A stretch of 50,126 nucleotides of DNA from Ruminococcus sp. GTDB lineage: Bacteria; Bacillota; Clostridia; Oscillospirales; Ruminococcaceae. The stretch lies in contig JAFZRF010000002.1 in NCBI GenBank assembly GCA_017620025.1, positions 1 through 50,126 on the forward strand. Direction: 5' to 3'. Below, in pieces: positions 14,518 through 22,561 of the stretch (positions are counted from its first letter, which is position 1; each line of letters begins with the position of its first letter). The notes below the pieces were generated by a model. That model saw nothing but the letters and a program-made list of their open reading frames with translations. It did not search any database and had not been told where the DNA came from. The position numbers and the translations under genes were made by a program.

Positions 14518-15855
14518 TCAGTGTGAATGCCTGCCGCCGTGACCTTTTTCTGCTGTACTGTTCGGATTTGTGAATTCGATACCGAGAGCGTCTGCGACAG
14601 CCTCCTTTATGCCGTTGCTGCTGAATGTCGCTCCGCTGACTGCGTCAACATCCGTATCCTGTGACTGAAGTATCTCAGATATCACTCCGCTTTCCGCACT
14701 GCTGAAAAACTGCTTGTCGTCCTGGCAGGAGTTTACTGTAATATCGGTTATCTCACCGTTTTCGACCGTTACCGTTACCTTGGTCTCGCCGCGGAATCCG
14801 GTTCCCGTTCCGGTGTAGACACCGTCTTCGTATTTGCCGGCGGGTATCCCGATATCTTCGGCAGTGATCGTCTCTGTGACTGCTTCTGTCTCTTCGGCTT
14901 TCTCAGTCTCTCTGACAGCAGCGGTTTCGCCTATAACTGTCTGCTCTCCGGCAGATAAGGTTTCTTCGGCAGCTGTGGTCTCTTCAACGACTGCTGCACC
15001 TGTATCATTGTCCGCTGCCGCCTTCGGGACGAAGGTGAACGCTCCTGCATAGAAGAGCCCTGCAATTGCTGCGGCTGCAAGAACGCCTGTGATAGCCGGG
15101 AGCGTATCTGCTGAGATATTATCCTTCGGGCAGTTCTCAGCGCATTTCATGCAGTTGATACATTCGCCGGATGATACCTCGTCATACCTGTGAAGCGGTA
15201 TTGACATAGCGCATTTCGAGGTGCACAGCCTGCAGTTCCCGCATTTTCCAGACTTACGCTTTACGGGATACAGTCTCGTCCTTGAAAGCAGGGAGAATAT
15301 CGCACCGAGGGGGCAGAGGTATTTGCAGAAGAACCTCTCTATGAACAGTGATCCGATGACTATCAGCAGAAGAAGCAATCCGCCGAGAGTAAGGAAGTAT
15401 TCAAGGCTGCTCCAGGCGCTGAGTGAGGTGTATATACCGAATACCGTCCAGGGGCTCCAGAGAGAATCGCCTGTAACAGAGAAGCCCCAGACACCTGTTG
15501 CAACAAATGCAAGTACGGCATATTTCAGCAGCTTGAGGTATTTATCAGCCTTTTCTGAGATCTTAACTTTGTACGGTATAAGCTTGCCCACGGCGTTCAG
15601 AAGATCCTGCATCGTACCGAAGGAGCAGATGAATCCGCAGAAATAACGGCCGAACAGAAGAGTGACAAGGAATACCGCAAGCACAAGTATGATCCTGCCG
15701 AGATTCTCGTTCAGTACAAAGCTGCCGCTGATGACAGAGGTAATTATACCTCCGATCGAGGAGAATACTGTTATAAACAGTGCCGGTACGGTCACAAATG
15801 ATATGAGCTGTATTATCGTTCTGACTGTCTGTATCGGGTGTATCTTGTTTTTCAT
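14518..15855 (-). CDS. Membrane polyferredoxin (NapH-like) with C-terminal FMN-binding domain
   Basis: A 445-residue redox protein. About five membrane helices carry CxxxC-type motifs (FCGFICSFG, CKYLCPLG), typical of NapH/NosR-type membrane ferredoxins. Two 4Fe-4S clusters follow (CGNCRLCTSKC and CINCMKCAENCP). Next come another membrane helix, an acidic Ala/Glu/Thr linker and an FMN-binding domain at about residues 330-430, whose DAVSGATFSS is the site where ApbE-type enzymes attach FMN to Thr. The C-terminus is His-rich. It should move electrons from the cytoplasm or membrane to a flavin outside the cell. No ApbE gene is in this window. The ATG at 15855 is 9 nt after AAAGGAG; the GTG at 15864 overlaps the site. 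The lipoprotein gene lies just upstream on the same strand. Confidence 0.87.
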   Translation of the reverse strand: MKNKIHPIQTVRTIIQLISFVTVPALFITVFSSIGGIITSVISGSFVLNENLGRIILVLAVFLVTLLFGRYFCGFICSFGTMQDLLNAVGKLIPYKVKISEKADKYLKLLKYAVLAFVATGVWGFSVTGDSLWSPWTVFGIYTSLSAWSSLEYFLTLGGLLLLLIVIGSLFIERFFCKYLCPLGAIFSLLSRTRLYPVKRKSGKCGNCRLCTSKCAMSIPLHRYDEVSSGECINCMKCAENCPKDNISADTLPAITGVLAAAAIAGLFYAGAFTFVPKAAADNDTGAAVVEETTAAEETLSAGEQTVIGETAAVRETEKAEETEAVTETITAEDIGIPAGKYEDGVYTGTGTGFRGETKVTVTVENGEITDITVNSCQDDKQFFSSAESGVISEILQSQDTDVDAVSGATFSSNGIKEAVADALGIEFTNPNSTAEKGHGGRHSH

Positions 15856-15895
15856 CCCTCTCACTCCTTTATGATGTGCTGATTAATTGAACTGC

Positions 15896-17143
15896 TCAGA
15901 ACCTGCCGCCTCTGCCGCCGCCGAAGCCGTTCATATTACCGCCCATGCCGCCGTGCATACCGCCGCCCATCATGCTCTGCGGTATCTCGGAGACCTCTGT
16001 GCCGTTGATGATGATAGTACCGCCGTTGAATTCAGCAGTCCTGTCGTAGTCAAAGGAGGACATCTGTGCAGTAACATTTATCGTACCGCCGTTCACATAG
16101 ATCGAGCCGTTTGAGTCGACAGCGTCCGTATCGCCCTGACCTACTTCAACACTGATATTGCCGCCGTTTATCTCAACGGCTGTTTCGTATGAAGCCGAGC
16201 CTGCTGAGGCGTTGATGCCGTCATCTGTTGCATAGATATCGATATCACCGTCATTGATAAGCACATATGTCGCTTCAAGTCCTTCTGAACCTGTGATACT
16301 GATATTGCCGCCGTCTATCTGTAAGAGAGCGCAGGCCTGTATGCCGTCGCTTGCACCGCTTATAGTGAATGTGCCGCCTGAGATTGTTATTGTACCCTCA
16401 GCTTCGTCATTCTCGCAGTGGAAGCCGTCCTTGTTTGAGATGATATCAAATGTTCCGTCGCTTACGGAGATGGAGTCGTTTGCTTCAAAGGCATCCAGGT
16501 CAGACTTCACATTGTATGTTCCGCCTGTTATCTTCATATCGTCCTTGGAGGTTATGCCGTTGCCGTAGTATGAAGTGACATTCAGCGTGCCTGTGCCGTT
16601 GAGTACAAGGTCTTCCTTTGAGTAGATGACAGCGTCGGTGTTTGTGTCACCGTCAGCGGTGAACTGTCCGCTTACTGTGAGACTGCTCTCGCTGTCTGTC
16701 GTCGTAACGAACACCTTGTCTGCCGAAACAACATATATGGCCGGAGCATCGGTGTTTGTGATGCTTACGCCGTCGAGGACGAGCTGCACTTTAGCGTTAT
16801 CGTCTGCCTCGACTCTTATGGTGCAGTTCTCCGCTGTTCCGTTTACGGTATATACGCCTTCCTCTGTGATGTCGACGGTCTTGCCGTCAGATACAGTGAT
16901 GCTCCTTGCTTCGCTTGTGTCGGCTGTCTGTTCAAGATCGCGCTTTGTATAGAGTTCGTCTTCAGATCCTGCACTGTCAGAAAGCTGAACCAGTGAAGCA
17001 GTATCATTTTCTGCCGGAACAGCAGGGGAGGAGTTCTTGTATGATACGGGAGTATTGTTTTCTGCTGCGGTATTGTTTCCGCATCCGGTCATCGATGAAG
17101 CTGTAACAGCTGCAAGTATAAGTGCGATATATTTCTTTTTCAT
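15896..17143 (-). CDS. Lipoprotein with parallel beta-repeat carbohydrate-binding domain (DUF4353-like)
   Basis: A 415-residue secreted lipoprotein. A lipobox-type signal peptide ends at SMTGCG (Cys near residue 20). The body is made of repeated short strands such as NGGTINVTA, SGGTFTISG and NGGNISVEV, the pattern of the carbohydrate-binding domain family that forms a right-handed beta-helix. The C-terminus is Gly/Met/Arg-rich with repeated GGM units. The start at 17143 is set by AAAAGGAGAG 6 nt upstream; the frame is open to 17428 but that stretch lacks coding character and overlaps the promoter. It shares an operon with the FMN-binding polyferredoxin (40 nt gap). The ligand is unknown. Confidence 0.87.
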   Translation of the reverse strand: MKKKYIALILAAVTASSMTGCGNNTAAENNTPVSYKNSSPAVPAENDTASLVQLSDSAGSEDELYTKRDLEQTADTSEARSITVSDGKTVDITEEGVYTVNGTAENCTIRVEADDNAKVQLVLDGVSITNTDAPAIYVVSADKVFVTTTDSESSLTVSGQFTADGDTNTDAVIYSKEDLVLNGTGTLNVTSYYGNGITSKDDMKITGGTYNVKSDLDAFEANDSISVSDGTFDIISNKDGFHCENDEAEGTITISGGTFTISGASDGIQACALLQIDGGNISITGSEGLEATYVLINDGDIDIYATDDGINASAGSASYETAVEINGGNISVEVGQGDTDAVDSNGSIYVNGGTINVTAQMSSFDYDRTAEFNGGTIIINGTEVSEIPQSMMGGGMHGGMGGNMNGFGGGRGGRF

Positions 17144-17188
17144 AATAACTCTCCTTTTTTTCAGGTGTGGGTTTGTTTCTATGATTGT

Positions 17189-17216
17189 ATTATACCGCAG
17201 CTGTTTGTAATGTAAA
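17189..17216 (-). promoter_or_regulatory. Promoter of the lipoprotein/polyferredoxin operon
   Basis: On the minus strand TTTACA (17211-17216), a 16-nt spacer and TATAAT (17189-17194), about 45 nt before the start codon. Confidence 0.72.
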
Positions 17217-17313
17217 TGGAGTGAAAGTGGAATATCATGGCGGAAATGTGGAATCCCGGTCATGTTATGTGTCGGCTGTGTGAAATGAAAAGGAGAGCTG
17301 AACTGTGATCGGG

Positions 17314-18498
17314 TTATATGGTCTGAGCGCTCTGTGCTGCTTTGTTTTCCCTGATGCATCTGTATGCATATTCGAGCATACTGATGTTGAGCACTGCAAA
17401 TAACGCAAGATACAGCGGCATTATCCATATTCCTGCGGTCTGCTGTATATGTCCGAATACCATAGGCATGAAGGTGCTCCCGATATAGGCGGAGGCCATT
17501 TGAAGCCCTATCACCGCTGCACTGTTCTTCCTTCCGAAGTTGACGGGAGCCATGTGCTGTATGGCGGGATACACAGGCCCCATTCCGATGCCTGTTATGA
17601 CGAATCCCGCTGCCGCAGGTATAAAGCTCTCAGCCGGTAGCATTATCAGCAGTATGCCTGCTGCTTCAACAGCTATGCCTATGCGGATAAGCAGCCTGTC
17701 ACCGAGCTTGTCGGATATGAATGCGGATATCAGTCTTCCGAGCATAAGTCCGCCGAATATGAGAGAGCCGAATGCCGCAGCGGTCTTAGCTGAGATATCA
17801 TTTGTTCCGATGAAATAGCTTGAAGTCCAGAGAAAGCAAGTCGCTTCGCCGGAGCAGTAGGCGAAGAATCCTATGAGCGTCGGGATAACTCCTCCGATCT
17901 TCAGAGCTTCACGGATACCTGCACTGTCATGGCTCGTTTCATCTTCCGCATCAGTGTTTTTCTTCCAAAGAGGTACTGAAAGCAGACAGATAAGCATTAT
18001 GCAGGCCTGTATATAAGCCGTCCAGCGGTAACCTTCGTTCCAGTGAGCCTTTGCAAGGGCAAGCGACATGATATACGGGCTTATCACAGCACCGACACCG
18101 TAGAAGCAATGGAGGAAATTCATTACAGATGAAGAATAGTGCTTTGCAACATAGTTGTTGAGTGCCGAATCAACAGAACCTGCGCCGAGACCGTAGGGCA
18201 CGACGAAGATGAAGAGCATAGCGTAAGAGGTCGAACATGAAAAGCCTGCTAATCCCACAACAGTCAGGAGAACAGAGAAGACCAGGATCCACTGTGTCCG
18301 TATCCTTTTAATGACTGAAGGGGCGATAAGCGCCGAGATTATCGTCATGAACGATATCGACATCGACACATACCCTGCATATGAAGAAGGTACGCCGAAG
18401 TCCTTCTGCATTGCCGGCCAGCCGGAGCCGAGAAGGGAATCCGGCAGCCCGAGACTGACAAAAGCAAGATATATTATGGCAAGAAGAAATGCGCCCAT
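17314..18498 (-). CDS. Major facilitator superfamily transporter
   Basis: A 394-residue protein with about 12 hydrophobic helices. It resembles the sugar/fucose-permease-like MFS group (GLPDSLLGSGWPAMQKDFGV at the N-terminus, GLGAGSVDSALNNYVA in the fourth helix region, FGRKNSAAVIGLQMASAYIG in the C half). The transported compound cannot be named. GGAGG lies 6 nt before the ATG. It is a single gene with its own promoter, between the beta-repeat lipoprotein and the CotH operon. It may have no functional link to either. Confidence 0.9.
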   Translation of the reverse strand: MGAFLLAIIYLAFVSLGLPDSLLGSGWPAMQKDFGVPSSYAGYVSMSISFMTIISALIAPSVIKRIRTQWILVFSVLLTVVGLAGFSCSTSYAMLFIFVVPYGLGAGSVDSALNNYVAKHYSSSVMNFLHCFYGVGAVISPYIMSLALAKAHWNEGYRWTAYIQACIMLICLLSVPLWKKNTDAEDETSHDSAGIREALKIGGVIPTLIGFFAYCSGEATCFLWTSSYFIGTNDISAKTAAAFGSLIFGGLMLGRLISAFISDKLGDRLLIRIGIAVEAAGILLIMLPAESFIPAAAGFVITGIGMGPVYPAIQHMAPVNFGRKNSAAVIGLQMASAYIGSTFMPMVFGHIQQTAGIWIMPLYLALFAVLNISMLEYAYRCIRENKAAQSAQTI

Positions 18499-18572
18499 AT
18501 GAAACCTCCGTATACTTATTTATCATGTTACGTTCTGATACTCAGGTGCGCTCAGAAATGACAGTTATACTC

Positions 18573-18601
18573 ATTATACAGGAACTGTCCGGAAAAAGCA
18601 A
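18573..18601 (-). promoter_or_regulatory. Promoter of the MFS gene, abutting the CotH terminator
   Basis: On the minus strand TTGCTT (18596-18601), a 17-nt spacer and TATAAT (18573-18578). The -35 overlaps the T-rich end of the preceding terminator. Confidence 0.7.
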
Positions 18602-18639
18602 TACAGCGGTATGCCCGGATCAGGAAGCATACCGCTGTA
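18593..18639 (-). terminator. Terminator of the VTC/DUF4956/CotH operon
   Basis: On the minus strand TACAGCGGTATGC pairs perfectly with GCATACCGCTGTA (13 bp), followed by TTGCTTTTT. Confidence 0.9.
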
Positions 18640-18668
18640 TCATTTAGCAATCAATTAGGGGAGGAGTA

Positions 18669-20987
18669 TTATCTTCTGAATTTCGCAGCAAAGCCGAGAC
18701 CTGCAAGAAGCACGAGTGCAGAAGCTCCGAGCAGTATATATGCTGCTGTATTGTTCTGTGCAGCGCCGCCCATACCGGGGAAATCTCCCATGGAGGGTCT
18801 GCTGCCGTCTCCTGAGCCGCCGGGTCTGCCGGGATTTCCGCCCTGCTGTCCGATCTCTGCCGGAGCAGAACTGTCTGCTGATGTCCCGTCTTCTGTTACG
18901 GCTGCATCGTCGCCGGGGATATCATTGTTCTCGGGCTTTGTTTCAGCCTGAGCATCTTCATCACTGCCGCCGGGTCTGCTGCCTGAGCCGAAGCCGCCGG
19001 GCATCTCGCCGCCGAAATCAGGTATATTGCCGGGATCGAAGCCCTCGGGAGGCTGACCGCCGGACGGTCCTCTGCCGGAGCGCTCTGACAGTGTCGTTAC
19101 CTTTATACCGCTCGTTCCCGAAAGAGATGACATATTTGTTGCCTTTGCGCCGCTTCCGGTATTTGAACTGCCGGATGAAGTGCTGCTCTTGGTCCTGCCG
19201 GAAGAACTCCTGGGCTTATCAGAGGAAGAACCGCTCTTGCCGGATTTGTCAGTGCTGATCGTTGCGCTGCTCTCAGCGTCCTTGCCGTTCCTGCCGCCGA
19301 AACCGCCGAAGCCGCCTCCGCCGTTGTTCATTGAACCCATGTCAGAGGTGTTCAGGTCGCCGCAGTCGATAAGTGCGGAGCTGTCTGCCTTCTGACCTTC
19401 GGTTGTTGAGGGGATGGTGCCTTCAAGCTGTCCGCTTACGCTCTCTTCACGGAGAGTGCAGAACTTTGTGATGGCTTCCACGCCTGTTTTGAAGTCTTCG
19501 TATGTACAGAACTTTGTGGGATCCTTTTCAACGTACTTGTCGATCATTGCAGCTGTCTCCGAGATCATCTTCTCAAAGTCAACGCTGTCGATGAATTCGC
19601 TGAAAAGCTGGTGATAAAGCTCTGTGTACTCCTCGTTGTCGAATATCCATGATACCATGGGCCTGTCGCTCATACCGTTTGACACGGGAGTATCTATGGG
19701 TGAGTTGACTGATGAGGAAGCCTTGCCGCCCATGAATGAACCGTAGGCAAGATTATAGTCCCAGGGGATCATTGAGAGCTGGCCGTCCTCTTCATAGAGG
19801 TAGTAGTTGTGGATCATCTGACCTGTGTAGCTGTCACCGTTGACGAGAAAATTATGTACTACGAAGTAGCGGATAACCTCGTCGACATCGACAGTGTTCT
19901 CAAGGTCGGACTGCTCAAGGAGAGCCTTGAGTGAGCGGATGAGTCTCTTCTTGTCTGCATAATCAACAAGGGTCTTTGCGTTGTTGAAGATGTTGGAGTA
20001 GCTGTCGATATCATCATCTGAATACTTCAGCTTGACATCGTCGCTGCCCATGCCGAAACCGCCGAATCCGCCCTTGCCTTCGCCGTCTCCGCCGCCGAAT
20101 ATCTCGGAGGGATCGAAATCGCCGAAATCGGGCATCTCGCCGTCGCCGAACTGTGAGGGATCGAAGCTGCCGAAATCGGGCATCTCACCGTCACCGCCGA
20201 AGAACTGTGAAGGATCGAAGTCGCCGCCGCCGAAATCAGGCATACCGCCGCCGAAACCGCCGGGGGAGAAGCTGTTCTCGTCGCCGGAGCTCTCGCTGTC
20301 TTCACTGTTCTTGTTCATGAAATCGCTCATGCTGAAATCCTTGCCGTTTCCGGGACCGCCGCCGCCGAAACTCATGGAATCGGGCTTGTAGAGCTCGCCG
20401 TAGCCGCTGCCGTAGTTCCTTTCAAGGAAGGAATGCTCGATAGCCTCTACTGCAAGATACAGTCCCCAGTCCTCGCCGTTCACAGTGATGTAAACGTAGC
20501 TGCAGAGGGGCGAATCCACGCCGAAATCGTTCATGAGTGTGTATGCAAGATAATCCTTCATGTAGGTATTATCCTGGATGATATTGTTCAGGCAGAGCTT
20601 GTCGAGTCCGTGATAGGTCTTGCCGTTCTCGTACTGGTCAAACTCTATCTTGAAGCTGTAGCGGCTGCTGTTCATGTTCCTTACGGAGCTGAGGGAGGTG
20701 TTTCCCTTGGCACGGATACCTACGTTCTTTACAGCCTCGCCGTCGATAACGATATTGCAGGGTGAGTACTCCTCACTCTCGCAGTTTTCGATGAAGCCGT
20801 CCCAGTCGTTGATGACTATATCGAAGGTATGTACCTTGCTGTTATCGAAGAGACGGTTCTCATATCCTGTGGCATGAGCGGTCTTTTCGATACCTAACGC
20901 CTGACCGTTGCAGAATATCACTGAGATCAGCAGAGTGATCACAGTAATGATGACACATATCTTATCTATGCTCTTGTGTGCTGACAT
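18669..20987 (-). CDS. CotH-type secreted protein kinase with low-complexity inserts and C-terminal anchor
   Basis: A 772-residue protein. An N-terminal signal or anchor helix (about 10-28) is followed by the CotH kinase-like domain. Visible family motifs are VGIRAKGNTS, LCLNNIIQDNTYMKDYLAY, WGLYLAVEAI, NGDSYTGQMIHNYYLY and the metal-binding IPWDYNLAYGSF. The domain is interrupted at about 205-325 by an Asp/Gly/Phe/Pro insert with PDFGxFDPSxF-type repeats. After the kinase come a Ser/Lys/Arg-rich stretch (about 560-620), Gly/Pro-rich sequence, and a terminal membrane helix ending KFRR. CotH of Bacillus phosphorylates Ser-rich coat proteins using ATP; by inference this is an extracellular kinase. 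It is the last gene of an operon with VTC and DUF4956, the conserved partners. Confidence 0.9.
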   Translation of the reverse strand: MSAHKSIDKICVIITVITLLISVIFCNGQALGIEKTAHATGYENRLFDNSKVHTFDIVINDWDGFIENCESEEYSPCNIVIDGEAVKNVGIRAKGNTSLSSVRNMNSSRYSFKIEFDQYENGKTYHGLDKLCLNNIIQDNTYMKDYLAYTLMNDFGVDSPLCSYVYITVNGEDWGLYLAVEAIEHSFLERNYGSGYGELYKPDSMSFGGGGPGNGKDFSMSDFMNKNSEDSESSGDENSFSPGGFGGGMPDFGGGDFDPSQFFGGDGEMPDFGSFDPSQFGDGEMPDFGDFDPSEIFGGGDGEGKGGFGGFGMGSDDVKLKYSDDDIDSYSNIFNNAKTLVDYADKKRLIRSLKALLEQSDLENTVDVDEVIRYFVVHNFLVNGDSYTGQMIHNYYLYEEDGQLSMIPWDYNLAYGSFMGGKASSSVNSPIDTPVSNGMSDRPMVSWIFDNEEYTELYHQLFSEFIDSVDFEKMISETAAMIDKYVEKDPTKFCTYEDFKTGVEAITKFCTLREESVSGQLEGTIPSTTEGQKADSSALIDCGDLNTSDMGSMNNGGGGFGGFGGRNGKDAESSATISTDKSGKSGSSSDKPRSSSGRTKSSTSSGSSNTGSGAKATNMSSLSGTSGIKVTTLSERSGRGPSGGQPPEGFDPGNIPDFGGEMPGGFGSGSRPGGSDEDAQAETKPENNDIPGDDAAVTEDGTSADSSAPAEIGQQGGNPGRPGGSGDGSRPSMGDFPGMGGAAQNNTAAYILLGASALVLLAGLGFAAKFRR
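20080..20250 (-). repeat. Short tandem repeats in the CotH-like gene
   Basis: Degenerate repeats of roughly 40-55 nt encode GxMPDFGxFDPSxF units (three to four copies) inside the kinase domain, in phase with the reading frame. Confidence 0.75.
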
Positions 20988-20999
20988 CAGATCACGTCC

Positions 21000-21671
21000 T
21001 TATCCCATATAATCGCCGTTGTAGCTTACGAGAACTGCGCTGCTGACACCCTCCATATCTGCAAGGGCATTTACGAAATCGGTGTTGTCGTCCTTGAGTC
21101 TGATCTCCATGTTGAGCTCAACTGCGCCCTTCTGAGCTGTCTTGCTCTTGACTACGCATCTCTCAGTCTTGTCCTCGAGGAATGCCTTTGCCTTTGCCTC
21201 GCTGTCATGGCCGTCGCAGCGAATAACTACGATGTAGGGGTTCTTGTGTGCCTTGCGGTTTACGAATACAAGGAGGATAACGCCGATGATAACGCTTCCG
21301 ATAACTGCGAGCGGGATCATGCCTGCTGCAAGCACGATACCTACTGCGATAGACCAGAAGAGGAAGGCGATATCAAGGGGTTCCTTGATAGCTGTACGGA
21401 AACGCACGATAGAGAGTGCGCCGACCATACCGAGTGAAAGAACGACGTTGCTTGTAACTGCGAGGATAACCACCGTGGTTATCATAGTGAGTGCAACGAG
21501 TGTGGTGCCGAAGCTTGAGGAGTACATTACTCCCGAATAGGTCTTCTTGTAAACGAGGAAGATGAACATACCGAGACCGAATGCGAGAACAAGTGCGAGC
21601 GCCATATCAAGTATGCTTACGCTGGTAACGTTCTCAAGAAAATTGGATTTGAAGATATCACTGAAAGTCAT
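21000..21671 (-). CDS. DUF4956 membrane protein
   Basis: A 223-residue protein with four to five membrane helices in residues 18-135 and a soluble C-terminal domain (about 140-220) with alternating strands, such as YIVVIRCDGHD and AVELNMEIRL. The sequence LSLGMVGALSIVRFRTAIKEP is the hallmark of the DUF4956 family. The family is almost always encoded between a VTC-domain protein and a CotH kinase, as here (15 nt to VTC, 12 nt to CotH). Biochemical function is unknown. Context suggests a membrane partner of the VTC polymerase-like enzyme. Confidence 0.88.
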   Translation of the reverse strand: MTFSDIFKSNFLENVTSVSILDMALALVLAFGLGMFIFLVYKKTYSGVMYSSSFGTTLVALTMITTVVILAVTSNVVLSLGMVGALSIVRFRTAIKEPLDIAFLFWSIAVGIVLAAGMIPLAVIGSVIIGVILLVFVNRKAHKNPYIVVIRCDGHDSEAKAKAFLEDKTERCVVKSKTAQKGAVELNMEIRLKDDNTDFVNALADMEGVSSAVLVSYNGDYMG

Positions 21672-21686
21672 AATTAAAACTCCTTA

Positions 21687-22355
21687 TTATCCGTAAATTC
21701 TGCAGGCTGCGTATTTTGAGAATGCTCCCTCACGCCTGTCTGAAAGAGCAACTGCATCTCTGATTATGTCAGGCAGGAAACCGTCCCACTTGACTTCGAG
21801 TATGATCGAATCCGATACCGGAACTGTAACACAGTCCGTTTTCAGGAAATCCGTGCATCTCATACCGCTCCTTATGTTGTAGTCGAGCGTTACACGCACA
21901 TTTCCAGCCGGATAGATGAACGGCTCTCTTGTGTAGTCAACGATGGTTTTGGGTGCGATACCCTGAGTCTGCATCTTTGAATACAGTTCTCTGATGAGCG
22001 GATACTCTGAACTGAGCATCCATTCTGTATCTCCGTCAACAATGCTCTGTGCCTGCTCTGCCGTAAGCGGAGCGCTCTGCTTGTTGCCGAGGTGGTCTAT
22101 CTTGCTTTTCTTTTCAAGATGTATGACCGAGGTGTCGCCGTTGTAGTACCTGATACGGAATTTTTCTCTTCTGCACATACCGTTGACCTTTTCCATAAGA
22201 GCCTTGTCTGCGAGGTTATCGAAGTAAAGGCTGCGTATGAAATACTTGCCGTCTATGGTATGCGGATCAGGATAAGCGACTGTACTTAGTCTGTGTCTTA
22301 TCGTTATCATGTCAGAGTAGTTGATCTCGTGCTTTATTTCGTGTCTGAGATCCAT
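21687..22355 (-). CDS. VTC-domain protein (polyphosphate-polymerase-like tunnel enzyme)
   Basis: A 222-residue VTC/triphosphate-tunnel-metalloenzyme domain. Conserved basic and acidic residues sit on beta strands as in yeast Vtc4: RHEIKHEI near the start, IRSLYFDN, REKFRIRYYN, HLEKKSK, VDYTREPFIY, VRVTLDYNIRSG, and ILEVKWDGFLP near the end. Vtc4 makes polyphosphate from ATP. Bacterial members of this operon type are annotated as polyphosphate polymerase domain proteins, but activity is mostly untested. GAGGTGATACT precedes the ATG. It is the first gene of the VTC, DUF4956, CotH operon and diverges from a two-component system, which suggests regulated expression. Confidence 0.9.
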   Translation of the reverse strand: MDLRHEIKHEINYSDMITIRHRLSTVAYPDPHTIDGKYFIRSLYFDNLADKALMEKVNGMCRREKFRIRYYNGDTSVIHLEKKSKIDHLGNKQSAPLTAEQAQSIVDGDTEWMLSSEYPLIRELYSKMQTQGIAPKTIVDYTREPFIYPAGNVRVTLDYNIRSGMRCTDFLKTDCVTVPVSDSIILEVKWDGFLPDIIRDAVALSDRREGAFSKYAACRIYG

Positions 22356-22399
22356 AGTATCACCTCTTTTCAGATAATCAATTCCCCTTCTATGCTTTA

Positions 22400-22405
22400 A
22401 TTATA
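22400..22405 (-). promoter_or_regulatory. -10 element of the VTC operon
   Basis: A TATAAT box on the minus strand about 45 nt before the VTC start. The 17-nt-spaced -35 position reads AGCATC, a poor match, as expected for an activator-dependent promoter. Confidence 0.55.
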
Positions 22406-22447
22406 ACTGCCGACGCTGAATTGATGCTGAAAGAGGGTGTGAGGTCT

Positions 22448-22475
22448 GTTAAACCAAAGTGAAAGTTATGTGAAA
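22448..22475. promoter_or_regulatory. Three direct repeats spaced 11 bp: candidate response-regulator operator
   Basis: GTTAAA (22448), GTGAAA (22459) and GTGAAA (22470) are phased exactly 11 bp apart. A weaker GTGTGA occurs one period earlier (22437). OmpR/PhoB-type regulators bind hexamer direct repeats with 11-bp phasing. The array lies between the divergent VTC and response-regulator promoters. Confidence 0.6.
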
Positions 22476-22501
22476 CAGGGAAAAGTTGTCATTTTTTCAG
22501 C

Positions 22502-22530
22502 TTGAATTCAGCAGGGTGTTGTATTATAAT
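22502..22530 (+). promoter_or_regulatory. Promoter of the second two-component operon
   Basis: TTGAAT (22502-22507), a 17-nt spacer and TATAAT (22525-22530). A second TATAAT follows at 22533. Confidence 0.75.
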
Positions 22531-22561
22531 TAATATAATGAAGCACTAAGGAGGTGCCGTT

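Noticed and set aside
17144-17428. 95-residue N-terminal extension of the beta-repeat lipoprotein
   Set aside because: It overlaps a good promoter, and the signal peptide and ribosome site fix the start at 17143.
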